Positions 11,382-23,369 of a stretch of DNA of 64,000 nt are shown in pieces. Below the pieces are notes generated by a model. That model ran no database searches, had not been told where the DNA came from, and saw only the letters and a list, made by a program, of their open reading frames with translations. A program made the position numbers and the translations under genes. Source of the DNA: Collybiopsis luxurians FD-317 M1 (lineage: Eukaryota; Basidiomycota; Agaricomycetes; Agaricales; Omphalotaceae). Where the stretch lies: assembly GCA_000827265.1 (NCBI GenBank), contig KN834753.1:278686-342685 (forward strand), written 5' to 3'. The stretch's first letter is position 1. Each line of letters opens with the position of its first letter.

Positions 11382-11857
11382 TTAAGCTCCGAAACCATAC
11401 AAGGTACGACCAGATCGTTTCAAGGCATACACAACGTCAAGAGCCGTTACAGTTTTACTATTCAGCCAGAGTCAGTATGAGGCGATTCAAAATGGCGTCA
11501 AAACTCGCCGTTTGGCGTGCTCAGTATAAGTTACAGAGTCACGGATGACATTTTCGAGGAAGATCTTGAGGACACCGCGGGTCTCTTCGTAGATGAGTCC
11601 AGAGATACGCTTGACACCTCCACGACGAGCGAGACGACGAATAGCAGGTTTGGTGATTCCTAGAAAGCTCTCAGAAACGGCAAAGTCAGTCAATTCGTAA
11701 AGGTGACTGACCTTGAATGTTGTCACGAAGAATCTTCCGGTGGCGCTTAGCACCTCCCTTTCCAAGACCCTAAGTAGAAAGGAGATTGATGAATACTCGT
11801 CGTTGAGAACCAAGACTCGAACTCGCTCACTTTTCCACCTTTTCCACGTCCAGACAT
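11382..11857 (-). CDS. Histone H4
   Basis: Four exons encode a 103-residue protein that follows canonical H4 from [20 protein letters not shown] to GRTLYGFGA. Introns are 11770-11830, 11660-11711 and 11458-11508. The third intron has a GC donor (GCGAGT after AAACG) and a TAG acceptor. Only that join yields [20 protein letters not shown]; read straight through, the frame stops after [10 protein letters not shown]4 is a core nucleosome subunit, and the near-universal sequence makes the exon joins certain. The gene is divergent from the UPF0652 gene, with 156 bp between starts, rather than being paired with H3. The last residue is Ala instead of the usual Gly. Confidence 0.97.
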
Positions 11858-12013
11858 TGTTTCTAAAGACTGAGATGATGGTGGATTGAGATTGAGTTGT
11901 TGTTAGACGCGCTTTTGACATCTAGCGCTCAGCCCCTCATATGAACCACGCGCCGCTGACGCAAGCCCGAGACGGAGCTCGTTAAATTATTTTTACTCTG
12001 CCCAGTGCCCACC
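11858..12013. promoter_or_regulatory. Bidirectional promoter, histone H4 / UPF0652 gene
   Basis: A 156-bp divergent promoter. It contains CTAGCGCTCAG at 11922-11932, matching the AGCGCTCAG core found at 43200-43208, and a second GC-rich patch at 11946-11965. Confidence 0.45.
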
Positions 12014-14183
12014 ATGGTCCAAGAAAATGGAGCACTCTCTCTAGACAAAATTCTCAGTGAAGATCACGATACAATAGACGATGCTGCAATGAATGATCAA
12101 GTTGCTAGCGGATGGGACGAGGAAGCGATAGATAGACCGGTCACTGAAGGTTATTGTGTAGAATGTGAAGGTTAGTCTATAGATTGTTGTCAAATAGTTG
12201 TATAGGCTCATAAAATACATCATAGATCAGCCTGCCCAAGTTTTCTGTGAATCCTGCACCGATGCCTATTGCGATGTTTGCTTCGCCGCGCAACACCGGA
12301 AGGGTTCAAGGAAATCACACAAAACCAAAGTCATCCAAGTAACTCGAAGAAAACCAGTTGAAAAACCAAATGGGACCTCTGCAGCAAAGCAGGATGACGG
12401 TGTACGTGGTCCAAAGTTTCAGCGTTACTGAGAAATCTCATGAATGTATATACAGATGGACGTAGTCGATGATAGCGACAACTCGAACGAGGGCCGGGAA
12501 CCTGTGGCGTCGGCGGACCGGGCCCAACCTTCCACCGCTCAGCCAGCCATGGGTGCCTCCGTCGGGGAATGGTTCGTCGAACGTGCCAAGTACATCCCCG
12601 TACGATTAACCCTCGGCGAGCGCAAATTCCTCCGACTCCTCGAAGCTGCGCTCTCAGTCTCCGAATACACCGACAAGATCGACACCCTAAGCTTCGGTCA
12701 ATCCAAAGCAAAACGCATAGTCGCACAGATCAAGGAGTTGTGCGCGATCATGTCTGGTTTGTTGCTTTCGGCGGATTACAAGGCGGGGCAGGAACTGTTC
12801 CAGGACAGAGATTTTCAGGCGAATGAAGAGTTTTATCAGACGGTTTTTGAGCTGGGACGGAGGCACAAGATTATGAACCCGGATAAGATGCGGACTACGT
12901 ACGGAAAGTTAATATACCTTCTTCAGGTATGCTTGACCAAAACGTCTTACCTTCATTGCTTAACACTGGCTACTTCCAGGACAGTCAAGCTTCGGAGATC
13001 AAGGATCTCCTAGGGTTTACCTGTGTTAAACCCATCACGACCGTGTACACTGTCCTCCAATGTGCGTATCCTTCCTCGGTCCGCCGAAAACACTTTTAAA
13101 CTCATCCCAATCCAGCCAATGATGCGTTAGATATGCTACGAGACGATCTCATTAACGCTGCAACCCAAGAGATCCTTTCAGAAGGTCGCTCACGACGCGA
13201 CATACAACGAGATATTCAAAGGAAAGAACGCGCGATAGAAACCCTTTCATCGCGTTATCAGCGTCGCGGGGTCTCACAGGAGGCCCTCCGTCAGTGCCTG
13301 TACAGTATCGGTGACAACCACGCGTTCCTCCGAGTCAATCGGGATCCTTGCGAACGCATGATCGAATACCTGAAAGCCTATTTCCATCCTACACAAGCCA
13401 AGGACCCCAAAAACAGTCTTGCTATTCGCAGTGGCAAAGGAGGAGCGCGTCTTTCGCATGATCATAGCAAGCAATACGCGTACGTTATCCAGAGTTTAAC
13501 GCTTTGGAAAGAGATTTTACATGGTGAGCATCAGTCGAATTGAACACACTTGGTTTGCTCATCGTCATTATACAGACATGTTCCACCTCTGGTCCCTCGC
13601 CGAAGAAGATCTTTTATCCGACTCCATCTCATACCGCCTACGAGACACCGGCCAAGGTCTCAACCGCGTTCAACCGTCACCCAAAACCTCCCGCCTCATG
13701 CACACCATCCTCCACAAAGCCCAAAAAAGCGTGGGCTCCTGGGTCGGCTCCAGCGTGATCCACATGGGCGATCACAACGTCCCCAACGCCCTCCTCTTCA
13801 TCGACAAATATACCCAAATCTACCGCATCCTCTTGCCCATCTGCAATACCCTTCGACAGATACCCTCGTTGATGGAGAAGCCCGCGCTGAGGTCGTACAT
13901 TGAAGACGACTTTGGGTCGGCGGAGAATTTGATAAAGGAAATTTTAGGTGACTTTTTTAGACATGGATTCGATGGGTCGGGTGCGGATAATTTTTATGAT
14001 GCGGGGAGTTGTATTGATGGGCGGTTGACGAGTGCTTGGAATTGGTGTTCGACGTTGGAGAAGAAGAGGTTTTTCCCTGTGTTTTTGTTAACTGGTGAGT
14101 TTTTCCTTGTCGTATGTAGTCGCTTTGCTTTGACTGACATTTGATTTATTTCAGGGTTTGTTGGATTCGACGGAGATTGGTGA
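12014..14183 (+). CDS. UPF0652 (DUF2009) protein with N-terminal B-box zinc finger
   Basis: The ATG at 12014 opens MVQENGALSLDKIL. A B-box-like finger follows at about residues 50-90: CVECEDQPAQVFCESC, then DAYCDVCFAAQH, with later histidines. After a charged linker comes the long DUF2009 body: VGEWFVERAKYIPVRLTLGE, ERKFLRLLEAALSVSEYTDK, LRQCLYSIGDNHAFLRVNRD, and HMGDHNVPNALLFIDKYTQI. The last exon completes LLTGFVGFDGDW with TGA at 14181-14183. The family is widespread in fungi and other eukaryotes and its biochemical role is not established; the B-box suggests protein binding or a ubiquitin-linked role, which is inference. Introns are about 50-60 nt. Confidence 0.9.
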
Positions 14184-14302
14184 TGGTAATTAAGATCGTA
14201 CAGTACAGTAATATGTACCTTAGATTATATCGTGCTCACCGGTTGAACACAACAACCAAGAAAAAAAAAAAACAAAATGGCATTCAAAAAAACAACAACG
14301 GA

Positions 14303-15889
14303 TCATGCAGGTGCAGCAGCAGCCTGAGTCTGCGTCTGAGATGTCGATTGTACATGACTTTGACCCACCTGGGCCTGTCTCTTCGCATTCGCCACAACTT
14401 CCAAAACGCCACTCAGACCGGACTTCCAAGCGAGCAGACGCTGCTCGAGGGCTTGCCATTGCTCGCGCTCGAATGTACGCGCGGTGGCGCGGCTGATGTA
14501 AAGGGTTTGGGTTGCTTGGGAGAGTTTACCGGAGAGGAGGCCGACACGGATGACTATATACGGTAGAGGCAGGGGTGTTAGAGTAACAGAGGGCAGAAAG
14601 TAAAAAAAGAAGAAACGAACCATCGATAACCCATTTTTCCACCTCGGAGACGTCGACTTGGATAGCTTCAGCTACCTCGGCGTACGGGAGGTTCGTGCCG
14701 ACGTTTTTGAACCCGAGCGAAGCAAGGGTGAGCAATCGGATTTTACGTTCTACCTTTGTACGGTCGAGATCTGCGGTAGAAAGCTTTAAGAAAGGTATCG
14801 TCCAAAGACTGAGTATACGCACTGTACTTGTCCAAAGCCCCGGAATGCGAACCCTCCCAAGCTTTAAACTCGACAAGCCCATCATTTAAGAATATTTTCA
14901 AGAGAGAAAACAGCTCGTGCTCTTTTATACCCACGACGGCATCGAGCTTGAAGAGCGGATGAAAATCGAAAATCGAAGGGATGCGTAAAGCGGAAGCGAT
15001 GATCTCGACAGCGGCTGATTTTGCTTGGTCAGAGGTGGGAGGGAGAGAGCGGACGTAGATCAGGGAGTATTCATATGCTCTTGTCCTGGAAGAGGAAGAT
15101 TTTAGACATAGCGGGGAACGCGATGATGCGTGTACATACAGTTGCTCTAATTTTGTATACGCGTCGACGATGCTTTTCAAAAACGCGCTTTTTTGATCGG
15201 AAGAGATTTCCCACTCGTCGAGCCATTTTTCGACATCTGAATGGGTTAGATGGAGGGCGTCTATGGAATTGTTGGCGACGGCGATTTGGAGAATGACGCT
15301 GTAGACTGAGGGTCTGAGAGCAGAGTTTCGAGGGGTGGCGTTGAATAAATTTGAAAGTCTGTACGAGAATTAGATTACCCGTGATTCGAAAATTTTTTTT
15401 TCTGAGACTTACACGCGATACTTTATCGGAGTTTGTTCGGTAGGTGCAGAGGAGATGACGGTGAGAAGTGCATCTGTGTGATGTTTTGCTTCTGGGGTAG
15501 ATGGAGGGAACAAGGTGAATAAATGAGCAAAGATGAGATTGAAAAATCCTTCAATCTCTGTAAACGGGTATTAGCTAAAAAGGTTTAACAGTGGCAATAG
15601 TTTGTGCACCTTTTTCCTGACCATCTCCAAGGCCGTTTATCTGGGATAAGACTGATGTGAATATTTTCCTTTTACCATCGTCATTCTGGACATCTGCACT
15701 GGCTATGGCATCTTGAAATGGACGGATAGCTGCAGGGCGTTGATCTTCTGGTAAATTTCTGAGAATGTAAGTGACGAGTTCCTGGACCTATGTACAATAT
15801 AAGAAATATGAATTGAATGAAGTGATAATATCCACCTGTTCCTCAAAGGTCCCCTCTGCGAATACGGATACTGAATCTGTTAGCGACAT
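14303..15889 (-). CDS. Eukaryotic translation initiation factor 3 subunit M (PCI domain)
   Basis: The ATG at 15889 gives MSLTDSVSVFAEGTFEEQ. The exons then run through KSIVDAYTKLEQLY, RAYEYSLIYVRSLPPTS, the PCI-domain core ALRIPSIFDFHPLFKLDAV, then NDGLVEFKAWEG and RKIRLLTLASLGFKNV. The terminal exon has VIRVGLLSGKLSQATQTLYI and ends in an Ala-rich tail with TGA at 14303-14305. This order is diagnostic of eIF3m, a scaffold subunit of the eIF3 complex that promotes 43S/48S assembly in the cytoplasm. About eight short introns split the gene. It is divergent from ArgJ (322 bp) and convergent with the UPF0652 gene, whose stop lies only 119 bp away. Confidence 0.92.
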
Positions 15890-16211
15890 GGAGAGGAAAA
15901 GAAAAAATATTTGATTACATAAACCCACTATAAAAATACTGTCAATCGCTTGTTTGCCCTTTTCTTTGCCTTCGATGCAGCAGTTGGTGCTGCACTCTAC
16001 GCTTCGCCATTTCCTCGAGTGTTAGAGTAACGGAGCGACGGCAGAGCAATTTCTTCCTCTTATTATCCTAATTATATGCTGTATATTCCCATTACATAGT
16101 ATACAGCTCTCACTATTCCAGGAATACACACCGTTACAGCTCGTGTACGAGTCATTTTCGCTCCAGTACAAGTACCACTCGTCCATACTTACTGCTTGAA
16201 CCAGCTCTTCC

Positions 16212-17722
16212 ATGTTCCGCTTCATCTTCAAGCGGTTTTCGTCCACCGCTACTCCCTCAAAAACGCACTATCATCAGCCCATTCCATCCTCTTCTTTTCC
16301 TTCAGGTTATCTCCTCACCGGTGTTCATGCTGGCGTAAAGAAAAAACCAGGTGTTCTCGACGTAGGAGTCGTCCTCTCCACTTCCGACCGTCCCACTTCT
16401 GCCGCTGCTTGTTTCACTCGAAATGCGTTCAAAGCTGCTCCAGTTATCATCTCCGAAAAAGTAATCGCTGAAAATGTCGGCAGAGCACGAGCTCTAGTCG
16501 TCAACAGCGGCTGTGCAAACGCAGTAACAGGTGCTCAAGGCCTTCAAGACGCGTGGGATATGGCTAAAGAAACCGATGCTCTCCTCCCACCAAACCCAAA
16601 ATCATCGTCAAATCCTACCTCGGAAACTTTGGTTCTCTCAACCGGTGTCATCGGCCAAAACCTCCCTATAACCAAAATCCTTTCCGCTATTCGCTCACAG
16701 CGAGAGGGGGATAAGGCTCGGTCTCTGGGGAACGATTTTCACGCATGGGAACGCGCGGCAAAGGCGTTTATGACGACCGACACGTTCCCCAAGCTTCGGG
16801 CGCGGACATTTACGATCAACGGCGTTCAGTATCGTATGGCTGGTATGGATAAAGGTGCAGGAATGATTCATCCCGATATGGGTCCTCCTTCTATTGGTCC
16901 CCTTCACGCTACCCTCCTCGGATGTATCATGACAGACGCGGCCGTTTCGCCCAAAAGCTTACAGCGTGCCCTCACCTATGCCGTCGACCGCAGTTTCAAT
17001 TCAATCAGTGTAGATGGGGACATGTCCACCAATGATACCATTCTTCTCCTTGCCAATGGCGCTGCGGCCAAGCGACAGGACGGGGCCGCGTTAGAGGAGA
17101 TTGATGAGGAGAAGGATAAGGAGGGTTATGAGCTGTTTAGGAAGGAGTTGACAGAGTTTGCGATTGATTTGGCGAAGCTGGTTGTGAGAGATGGGGAGGG
17201 TGCGACTAAATTTGTTACGGTTACTGTCAAGGTTTGCTTTCTCTCTCTCCACAACATCCAAGCAAGTTATTTATTCGATTAACATAGGGAGCTCCGACAT
17301 ACGAAGATGCACACCGTGTCGCTTCTCGAATCTCAACCTCGGCCCTCGTCAAGACAGCTCTCTTTGGTCAAGACGCCAACTGGGGCCGTATCCTCGCCGC
17401 AACCGGTTCCATCTCCCTCAGCGCACCCCTCCACCCGAACAAAGTCAGCGTCACGTTTGTCCCCTCCGACGGGACGACTCCCTTGCCAGTGTTGATCAAC
17501 GGTGAACCGGAAAAGGTAAACGAAGAACGGGCAAGTGAGATTCTGGCATTAGAGGACTTGGAGATTGTGGTTGACTTGGGAGGAGGAGAGGGAACGGAGG
17601 TAGCCAAGTACTGGACTTGCGATTTCAGCTATGTGAGTTTATCAGTTTGTGATCCGGTGGATAATTTACTGACTATGTGTTTGCAGGAGTATGTGAGAAT
17701 TAATGGGGACTACCGTAGTTAA
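16212..17722 (+). CDS. Arginine biosynthesis bifunctional protein ArgJ, mitochondrial
   Basis: Three exons (introns 17232-17287 and 17633-17686) encode 466 aa. The N-terminus [17 protein letters not shown] is basic and serine-rich, as in a mitochondrial presequence. The body shows [20 protein letters not shown], then [27 protein letters not shown] and [15 protein letters not shown]. The Thr of ATLL is the position at which ArgJ precursors self-cleave into alpha and beta chains and the nucleophile of the enzyme. ArgJ transfers acetyl from N-acetylornithine to glutamate and can also acetylate glutamate from acetyl-CoA, closing the arginine cycle in mitochondria. This copy is intact; a decayed copy lies about 7 kb downstream. 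Confidence 0.95.
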
Positions 17723-18466
17723 ATGCATCAGCTATCTAGTTGGATTTTCTGTTCTAGTTCTCGTCTCTAATATATAGCGCGACTTGTGTGTCTGCTTCCT
17801 GTTCCTTAGTGGTCGGGCCTCAGGTTATCACTTGGTTAACACCTTGTTTGGATGATCTGAACATGCTGGGTAAAGGGTGTTTTGACCTTGTAAACCTCGT
17901 TACTGATCTGTTCAAATATGCAGAATGATGTATCCGGGTAGTCTGCCGAATTTTTGCCGAAGTTTCATCCTTGCCGCAAGTCACGGGAGTCAGATGAGAT
18001 GCGACATAGACTTGCCGGGGATTCGGCTCCTGCTGAATAATCTTCGGCCGTAGCATAATCAATTGCAATCAGGTAGAAAGTATCAGGTCTATCTTTGACT
18101 CGGAAAGCCTACACAAACCATACAGAGTGTAAAAAAATACAGAAACAAAGGCACAGAGGCTGTGGATGTATTTGGAATGCTAATAATACCGATGGTGCCC
18201 GATGTATGAACATGCGTATGGATGGGTGGTGAGCAGCCTACCGGCTTTGAGGCAAAGTCACCACAGTTACATCCAAACTCATGAAACTCATAGCTCAATA
18301 TTGTTTATGAAGGTTCTGCAAATATAAAGAATGTGTATTCAGTAAAGAGTGTATGTATAGTAAAGTATATATGTATAGTAAAGGATGTATGTGTAGTACA
18401 GAATGTACAGAACGCAAAGGCCGAGGCTTTATTCGGGGGCGGTACCTGAGAACTCATACGCTCGTT
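17723..18466. other. Convergent intergenic region with short tandem repeat
   Basis: No gene is supported. At about 18340-18412 a degenerate repeat of a roughly 16-nt unit (TGTATGTATAGTAAAG-like) occurs three to four times, just beyond the 3' end of the membrane-protein gene. Confidence 0.5.
18340..18412. repeat. Short A/T-rich tandem repeat
   Basis: Successive units share GTATGTATAGTAAAG with substitutions: GTGTATGTATAGTAAAG, TATATATGTATAGTAAAGG, ATGTATGTGTAGTACAG. Directly visible; no function implied. Confidence 0.7.
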
Positions 18467-21089
18467 CTAAAACAGCTCCAGAGCCTCTGGAGGTTGGTCC
18501 AAGGGATGCTTGGCAAGAACCCGTTTGACCCGCAATCCTTCTTTTCTCAACTCCTCTATCGACGGATTTTCCAGCTTGGCGATCGATTGACGCATTTCCG
18601 GATGGTAATTTGCAAGCCACACCATCTGCAGTAAACCAACCGAGTCGATTTTGACATTATTTTTGTCAAGCACGCAGGGGCTGGCTACTGCTAGAAGGAA
18701 TATTGCAAGCGCGAGTGCAACAAACAGCTAACAGAACTGGATGAGTGTATTTAAGCGAGGAAAGAAAATATAGCATACATTTCTGCGATCGAGCTGACGC
18801 GAATAGTCAATTCAAATCCAAATAGTGAAAGCAAGAAGTAAATTGGTGGCTTACCACAAGAACTAGCCTATCTTGCTGAAATTCAACACTGTTATTATGT
18901 GTAACGAAGCTCGACGCCGAGCTCCCAGTTATCGCATTGCTCAGTGTGTTTGCAAATTTCAGATTATTTCCTTCGCTCTCTGTCGCGACAATGAACTTTC
19001 TCGGACAAAGGTATTTGGAATGAAATCCTACCTGCCCAAAACTCGATCGCAGTCATTCGAGAGAGAGTATTCTCAAGATCTTGCAGTTGAATGCTTTGAC
19101 TCGAAGTCACATTGTCCGGTAGCAGAAAGTCAGGGAAAATATTCAGGGATTCCATGACAAACCTAATTATTTCAAATCACTCTAAGTCGTTTCGTAGGAT
19201 CAATGGGGAAATAAGAACAGACTGTTCGGCCTCAAACAATGTTCCGCAATCGGTGAAATTGTTGCTGATATTGTCAAGACAGTAGCTCTGAAGTAGGCCG
19301 TCCATTGGGGATGTCGCAGAAATTGGTAGGAGGCTCCACTTGGTGATACACAGGTCAAAAACCAGAGATTGGCTATAAATCAGACAACATACGATGGAGA
19401 TTAACGCGTCCTCGGCTGCTTGCGAGACATTGGTGTATAATGATGGACGTGTTGTAACCGGGAAAGAATTCAACTGCGCCGAAGTCTTGTTTCCCTCGCC
19501 TTTGAGATGTAAAAGCCCATTGTCAAAGGGGTCAATAAGAGCCTTGTTTGAATATTGATCCACAGTCAGGTTGCATGCCAATACAGCAACTTGAGAAGTC
19601 GTCGAAGTAGCTGTTGAGTTGAACTGGGGATCTGGGTAGCAGTGAGCACTAAAGATCATCCTAAGCGAGAAAAGTCAATTACATGTCATCGGCGGATTCA
19701 CAGGCACCGTATTCACGGTGTTATTAGACGAATCTTGGATGTCAACTGTTGAGAAGATGAGGATGGAGCTCGGCCAAAGTGCTCTCGGGTCCTACAATAC
19801 TGTCAATATCAAGTACTGCAATATTAGCATTTCCTCATACATTTGCGTCAGGGAATTCAGCGCCCCAAGGAGCAGGTCTAATGAGCAAACTACGTTGAGC
19901 TAGCAAAAAGGAGCATGAATTTCATCTGCTTTGGGAGGCAAGATTATGTATCGACTCACAGATAATTATTGGAAGATCAATAATAGTTGAACTCAGACTT
20001 GTTGGAATATCTATCTCTGGGGAAAAGACAAAGGTTGTTCCGTTGTCGGTAGACTCAACTGCTCCTGACAGTGATCCACAGGAGACATCGAATCGCGTAG
20101 CATTGACCCAAATATCGACGTAGCTAGGAACTTTCTTGATTTCAACAGGATTAGGGATATCGTAGATTATCCCAGTTCCGTCTGGAGCGAGCCCAGTAAA
20201 ATCAAGTCCATCCAAAGATTGCATGGTCAAGAGCGCACTCGACCCACTAATTTTACAAAACGGTCAACAAGTCCTTGATCCAAGCTCGCGAAACAGAGAT
20301 TACTCACGTCAGTATATTATGGCTTCCATATCCCGAAAAATCTGGAATACCGGTCGATGAAAATGAAACTGTTGTGTTCTCCGGCACTGGCGCGAGGTCT
20401 AACATCTCCATGGCGACGGAATGGAGGGAGGAAATTGCGCCGAGGTATGCCAAAGGAAGAATGATAGGATTTAAGGCAGCCCGGAGACCAAGCTGCCTAA
20501 GCTTTAGCAGGCCCATGACGGCTGAGCCAGTGCCCATCCACGCTTCGTTGGCGTCGTGCGTCGAGGTGAGGCTGGTCAGGAGGTTCAGCTGCCGTCGTAG
20601 AGCTAGCTTTTGTGTTATTAAAGTAAGAACAGCGGTCCATCCCTGTTGATGGCTAATAAGCATTGACAGTACAACGGAAAACTAGATGGTCGTACAACAA
20701 CAATTCCGCCATAGGTAATGCTTATTGCGGAAAGAAAAAAGTACCCAGACAAGTCAGAATCATCATCAGTAATTAGGTATGAAGGATGGCTGAAGGTTAT
20801 AAGACTGTGATCCGTCTTATCTGGTCGCCTGAAGGCAAAAGAGGCGAGAAGGATGATTAGACTGATATGGGAGACAACGCATAACCATTTCAAGGCATCA
20901 AAGGCTGCATGCAGTCTGCGCGGGCTGAGACTCTGCTGTTCCAGGACTATGCCATCTGGAACAAAAGCATTGAGTCAAGCAGAAGCGGTAAAAGCAAGGA
21001 TTTTTATTACCTTTCAGACCCGCCATACTGGGGTTGGAGCGAAAACTTGCTGAAGAGGGATTTTGCGGAGTATCAAAAGAAGAAGACAT
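18467..21089 (-). CDS. Unassigned fungal multi-exon membrane protein
   Basis: The ATG at 21089 opens MSSSFDTPQNPSSASF. The second exon continues KDGIVLEQQSLSPRRLHAAF and a membrane segment, KWLCVVSHISLIILLASFAF. Later exons carry a further hydrophobic stretch (GWTAVLTLITQKLALRRQLN), a long extracellular-looking region with several N-x-S/T sites (NSTATSTTSQ, NKTSAQ, NVTSSQS) and paired cysteines, then a C-terminal hydrophobic helix near 18680-18720. The cytoplasmic tail has SIEELRKEGLRVKRVLAKHP, and the stop is at 18467-18469. The overall plan (short N-terminal tail, TM, glycosylated loop of about 400 residues, TM, basic tail) is common among orphan agaricomycete membrane proteins. I do not recognise a named domain. 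Exon joins in the middle are approximate. Confidence 0.65.
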
Positions 21090-23369
21090 ATCCTACGGAG
21101 GTTTTAACACCACCAAGGTATTTGGAAAAGAGAGGCGGTCGGTATCGATCAAAAGCAAAAGGGAAAGAGAGAAGAATGCTCACAGAAAGAAGAAAAAAAG
21201 AAACAGAAAGAGATGGTGTACCGAAAACTCAAACCAGTTTAAGTATCAACATTGGCGTGTATTAAGCGCTGTTCACCAATTCTTTCGATGAATACGACTT
21301 GGTCTGTCAGTACCCAGTTCGTGCTGTCACAAAGGACGGAAAAGGGTAATGAGTGGATTGTGTTGGATCAACCGTTGAATATCCCGGTCGGACACAATCA
21401 GTTCCCGAGAGAGTTCCGGGTTTGTTTGCTGAGATACCGCTCGAACTATGGTCTATCTGGGAGATAATTCAATAGTTGGCAAAGCTGACAAGCAGCCCCT
21501 GTAACAACTTGACCAGCGCCACAGAGCGGGCAATCGCCAGGTCACTAGAACCCAAGTGCCTCCATGTAACCATAGGGCGCACTTCCGAATCAGGATCTTG
21601 TCAATCTTCAGCGTTAATCAACACGATAATCTTAGTGAAGTCGCAAAGCCTCCGAGTCAGCTCCTGAGTCGCGAAGAAATGAAAAATTCTGCGGTGATGG
21701 CGTGATGGCTATAAAATTTCAACATGCAATCCATGGAAGAGTTAACGATGTTGTTGCGAATGTGACCCCAGAAGAGAAAGGAAGACAGTTTGTTGTCAAT
21801 CATCGCTTTGTTCAGTGACGAACACTGGTACAAAGTGTGGTTTCCGTGACTACTCACCTAAGGGATATCCGCGCTTCGCATCAGCGAGAGGGAATATGAT
21901 TTCAGTACGATTGTGGCCTTTGATGCCGTAAATCTTGATTTAACAGTGTGCTCGATGATGACTCGGAGGCAGCGAATGCCCGCCGCGACAGGATGGTAGA
22001 TTGAGAATAAGCGCAATAAGCGCCTATTGGCGCTTAACTGCCCACCATCAACCCCCCCTTACCTTGAAGTACTCACTCCATCCAAATTTCATCTTCATCC
22101 AAAACACGCAATGCTTCTAGCTGACCGATGCCAATACTGGCCACTCTGGAATTACTCAGAGCCAAATTTCTCTTTCAAACTCAAACTCGCGCAATCTCAA
22201 GCTCCCCGACTGGAATTTAGAAACACCGCCTCAACCCCTGATTCCCCTTGTCCCTAAATTTCCCCAATGTGTCGTCAGAACTGACAGAACCTTCTTCACA
22301 CTGTACAATCTGACATGAGATACGACTCGGAATAATCCCACGTTCTGTGCAGATGACAAGGCGATAGAGATGAGCTGAATAGAACGGGAAGGATTGGGAG
22401 GTTTGATGGGAGGTTTAAGGAGATCAATGGAGCGGATGGGAATGTGGACTGGAGAGGGGACGGGAGTCAAGCTCGAGGGAGAGTTGATCTATCGAGCTTG
22501 TATATGAGCAAGATAAAGAAGATGGGGGAAACAGTCGATGTAATGTGAGCCCTTTCCTTATCTCCTTCCCGTTTGATGAAGATTTGCTGGGTGTGGCAAG
22601 GGAGCAAGCAAGTATTGACTCGAAAACCTGGAATTATGAATTGAGTTTCATTTTTTCAAAGCACTTTCTGAAAAGAAAACGGAATAAAATTGATTCATTC
22701 ACTACTAGAATTGCGAGACGAATAAGAAAAGGGACATTATTGCGTACAACGCGAATAAAATTTGTGCACTGAGCGAGGCCGTATCAGTAGTATGCGAACG
22801 GCTGTAGACCAGGTATGCAAAGAAAACAAAAAAAAGCACATATATGTTAGAATGTAGGTGGAGTTGTTCACTTTCGCGCACGATGAGGGAAGTACGTGTT
22901 GCTCGGCAGTGCGGAGACCGATACAGGGAAGGCAAATGTGTACTTACCCTCGTCAATTGGAGAAGAATTCTAAGGCCTTGCCTCTTTGCATGAATGGCTT
23001 AGAATATCACTCCTTGTCTATTATACTGTACAGGTGTCTTCTGTAGAATAATTCGAGGAGATTCAGGGACGTTAGATTCAGAAAACGGTTGCACCTCTTG
23101 CAGTGTCGTCCTTTAGCACTGGTGCCTCATTCACATTCGTGCCTGAGTGCGCGACATTTTGTAGCATGTACATTCACATTTTACCGAGCCACATTCACTT
23201 AAGTATTGCAATCGGAGCTCAACTTAAGCCGTGCTCATGCCCGATCCAGTTAGGGCTAGGGGTTTTCATTCACCGTTATTCCAGATGATGCCTGTGCCAC
23301 ATCGAGATACTTTTCAGAAATTCGGCGTTCAGATCTTGGACCGTGCCGTGTAATACACTTCCATCCTTC
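21090..23369. other. Gene-poor 2.3-kb interval
   Basis: No exon chain or RNA gene is supported. It contains the palindrome TAAGCGCC-TATT-GGCGCTTA at about 22018-22037, related to the promoter word seen elsewhere. Confidence 0.45.

Noticed and set aside
11487..11921. A 144-residue protein ending AKRRVLTPF
   Set aside because: It is histone H4 with its introns translated; the spliced form gives the complete 103-residue H4.
21090..23369. Several 60-118-residue frames in the gap before the ArgJ pseudogene
   Set aside because: No splice-compatible partners, no domain, overlapping frames on both strands.
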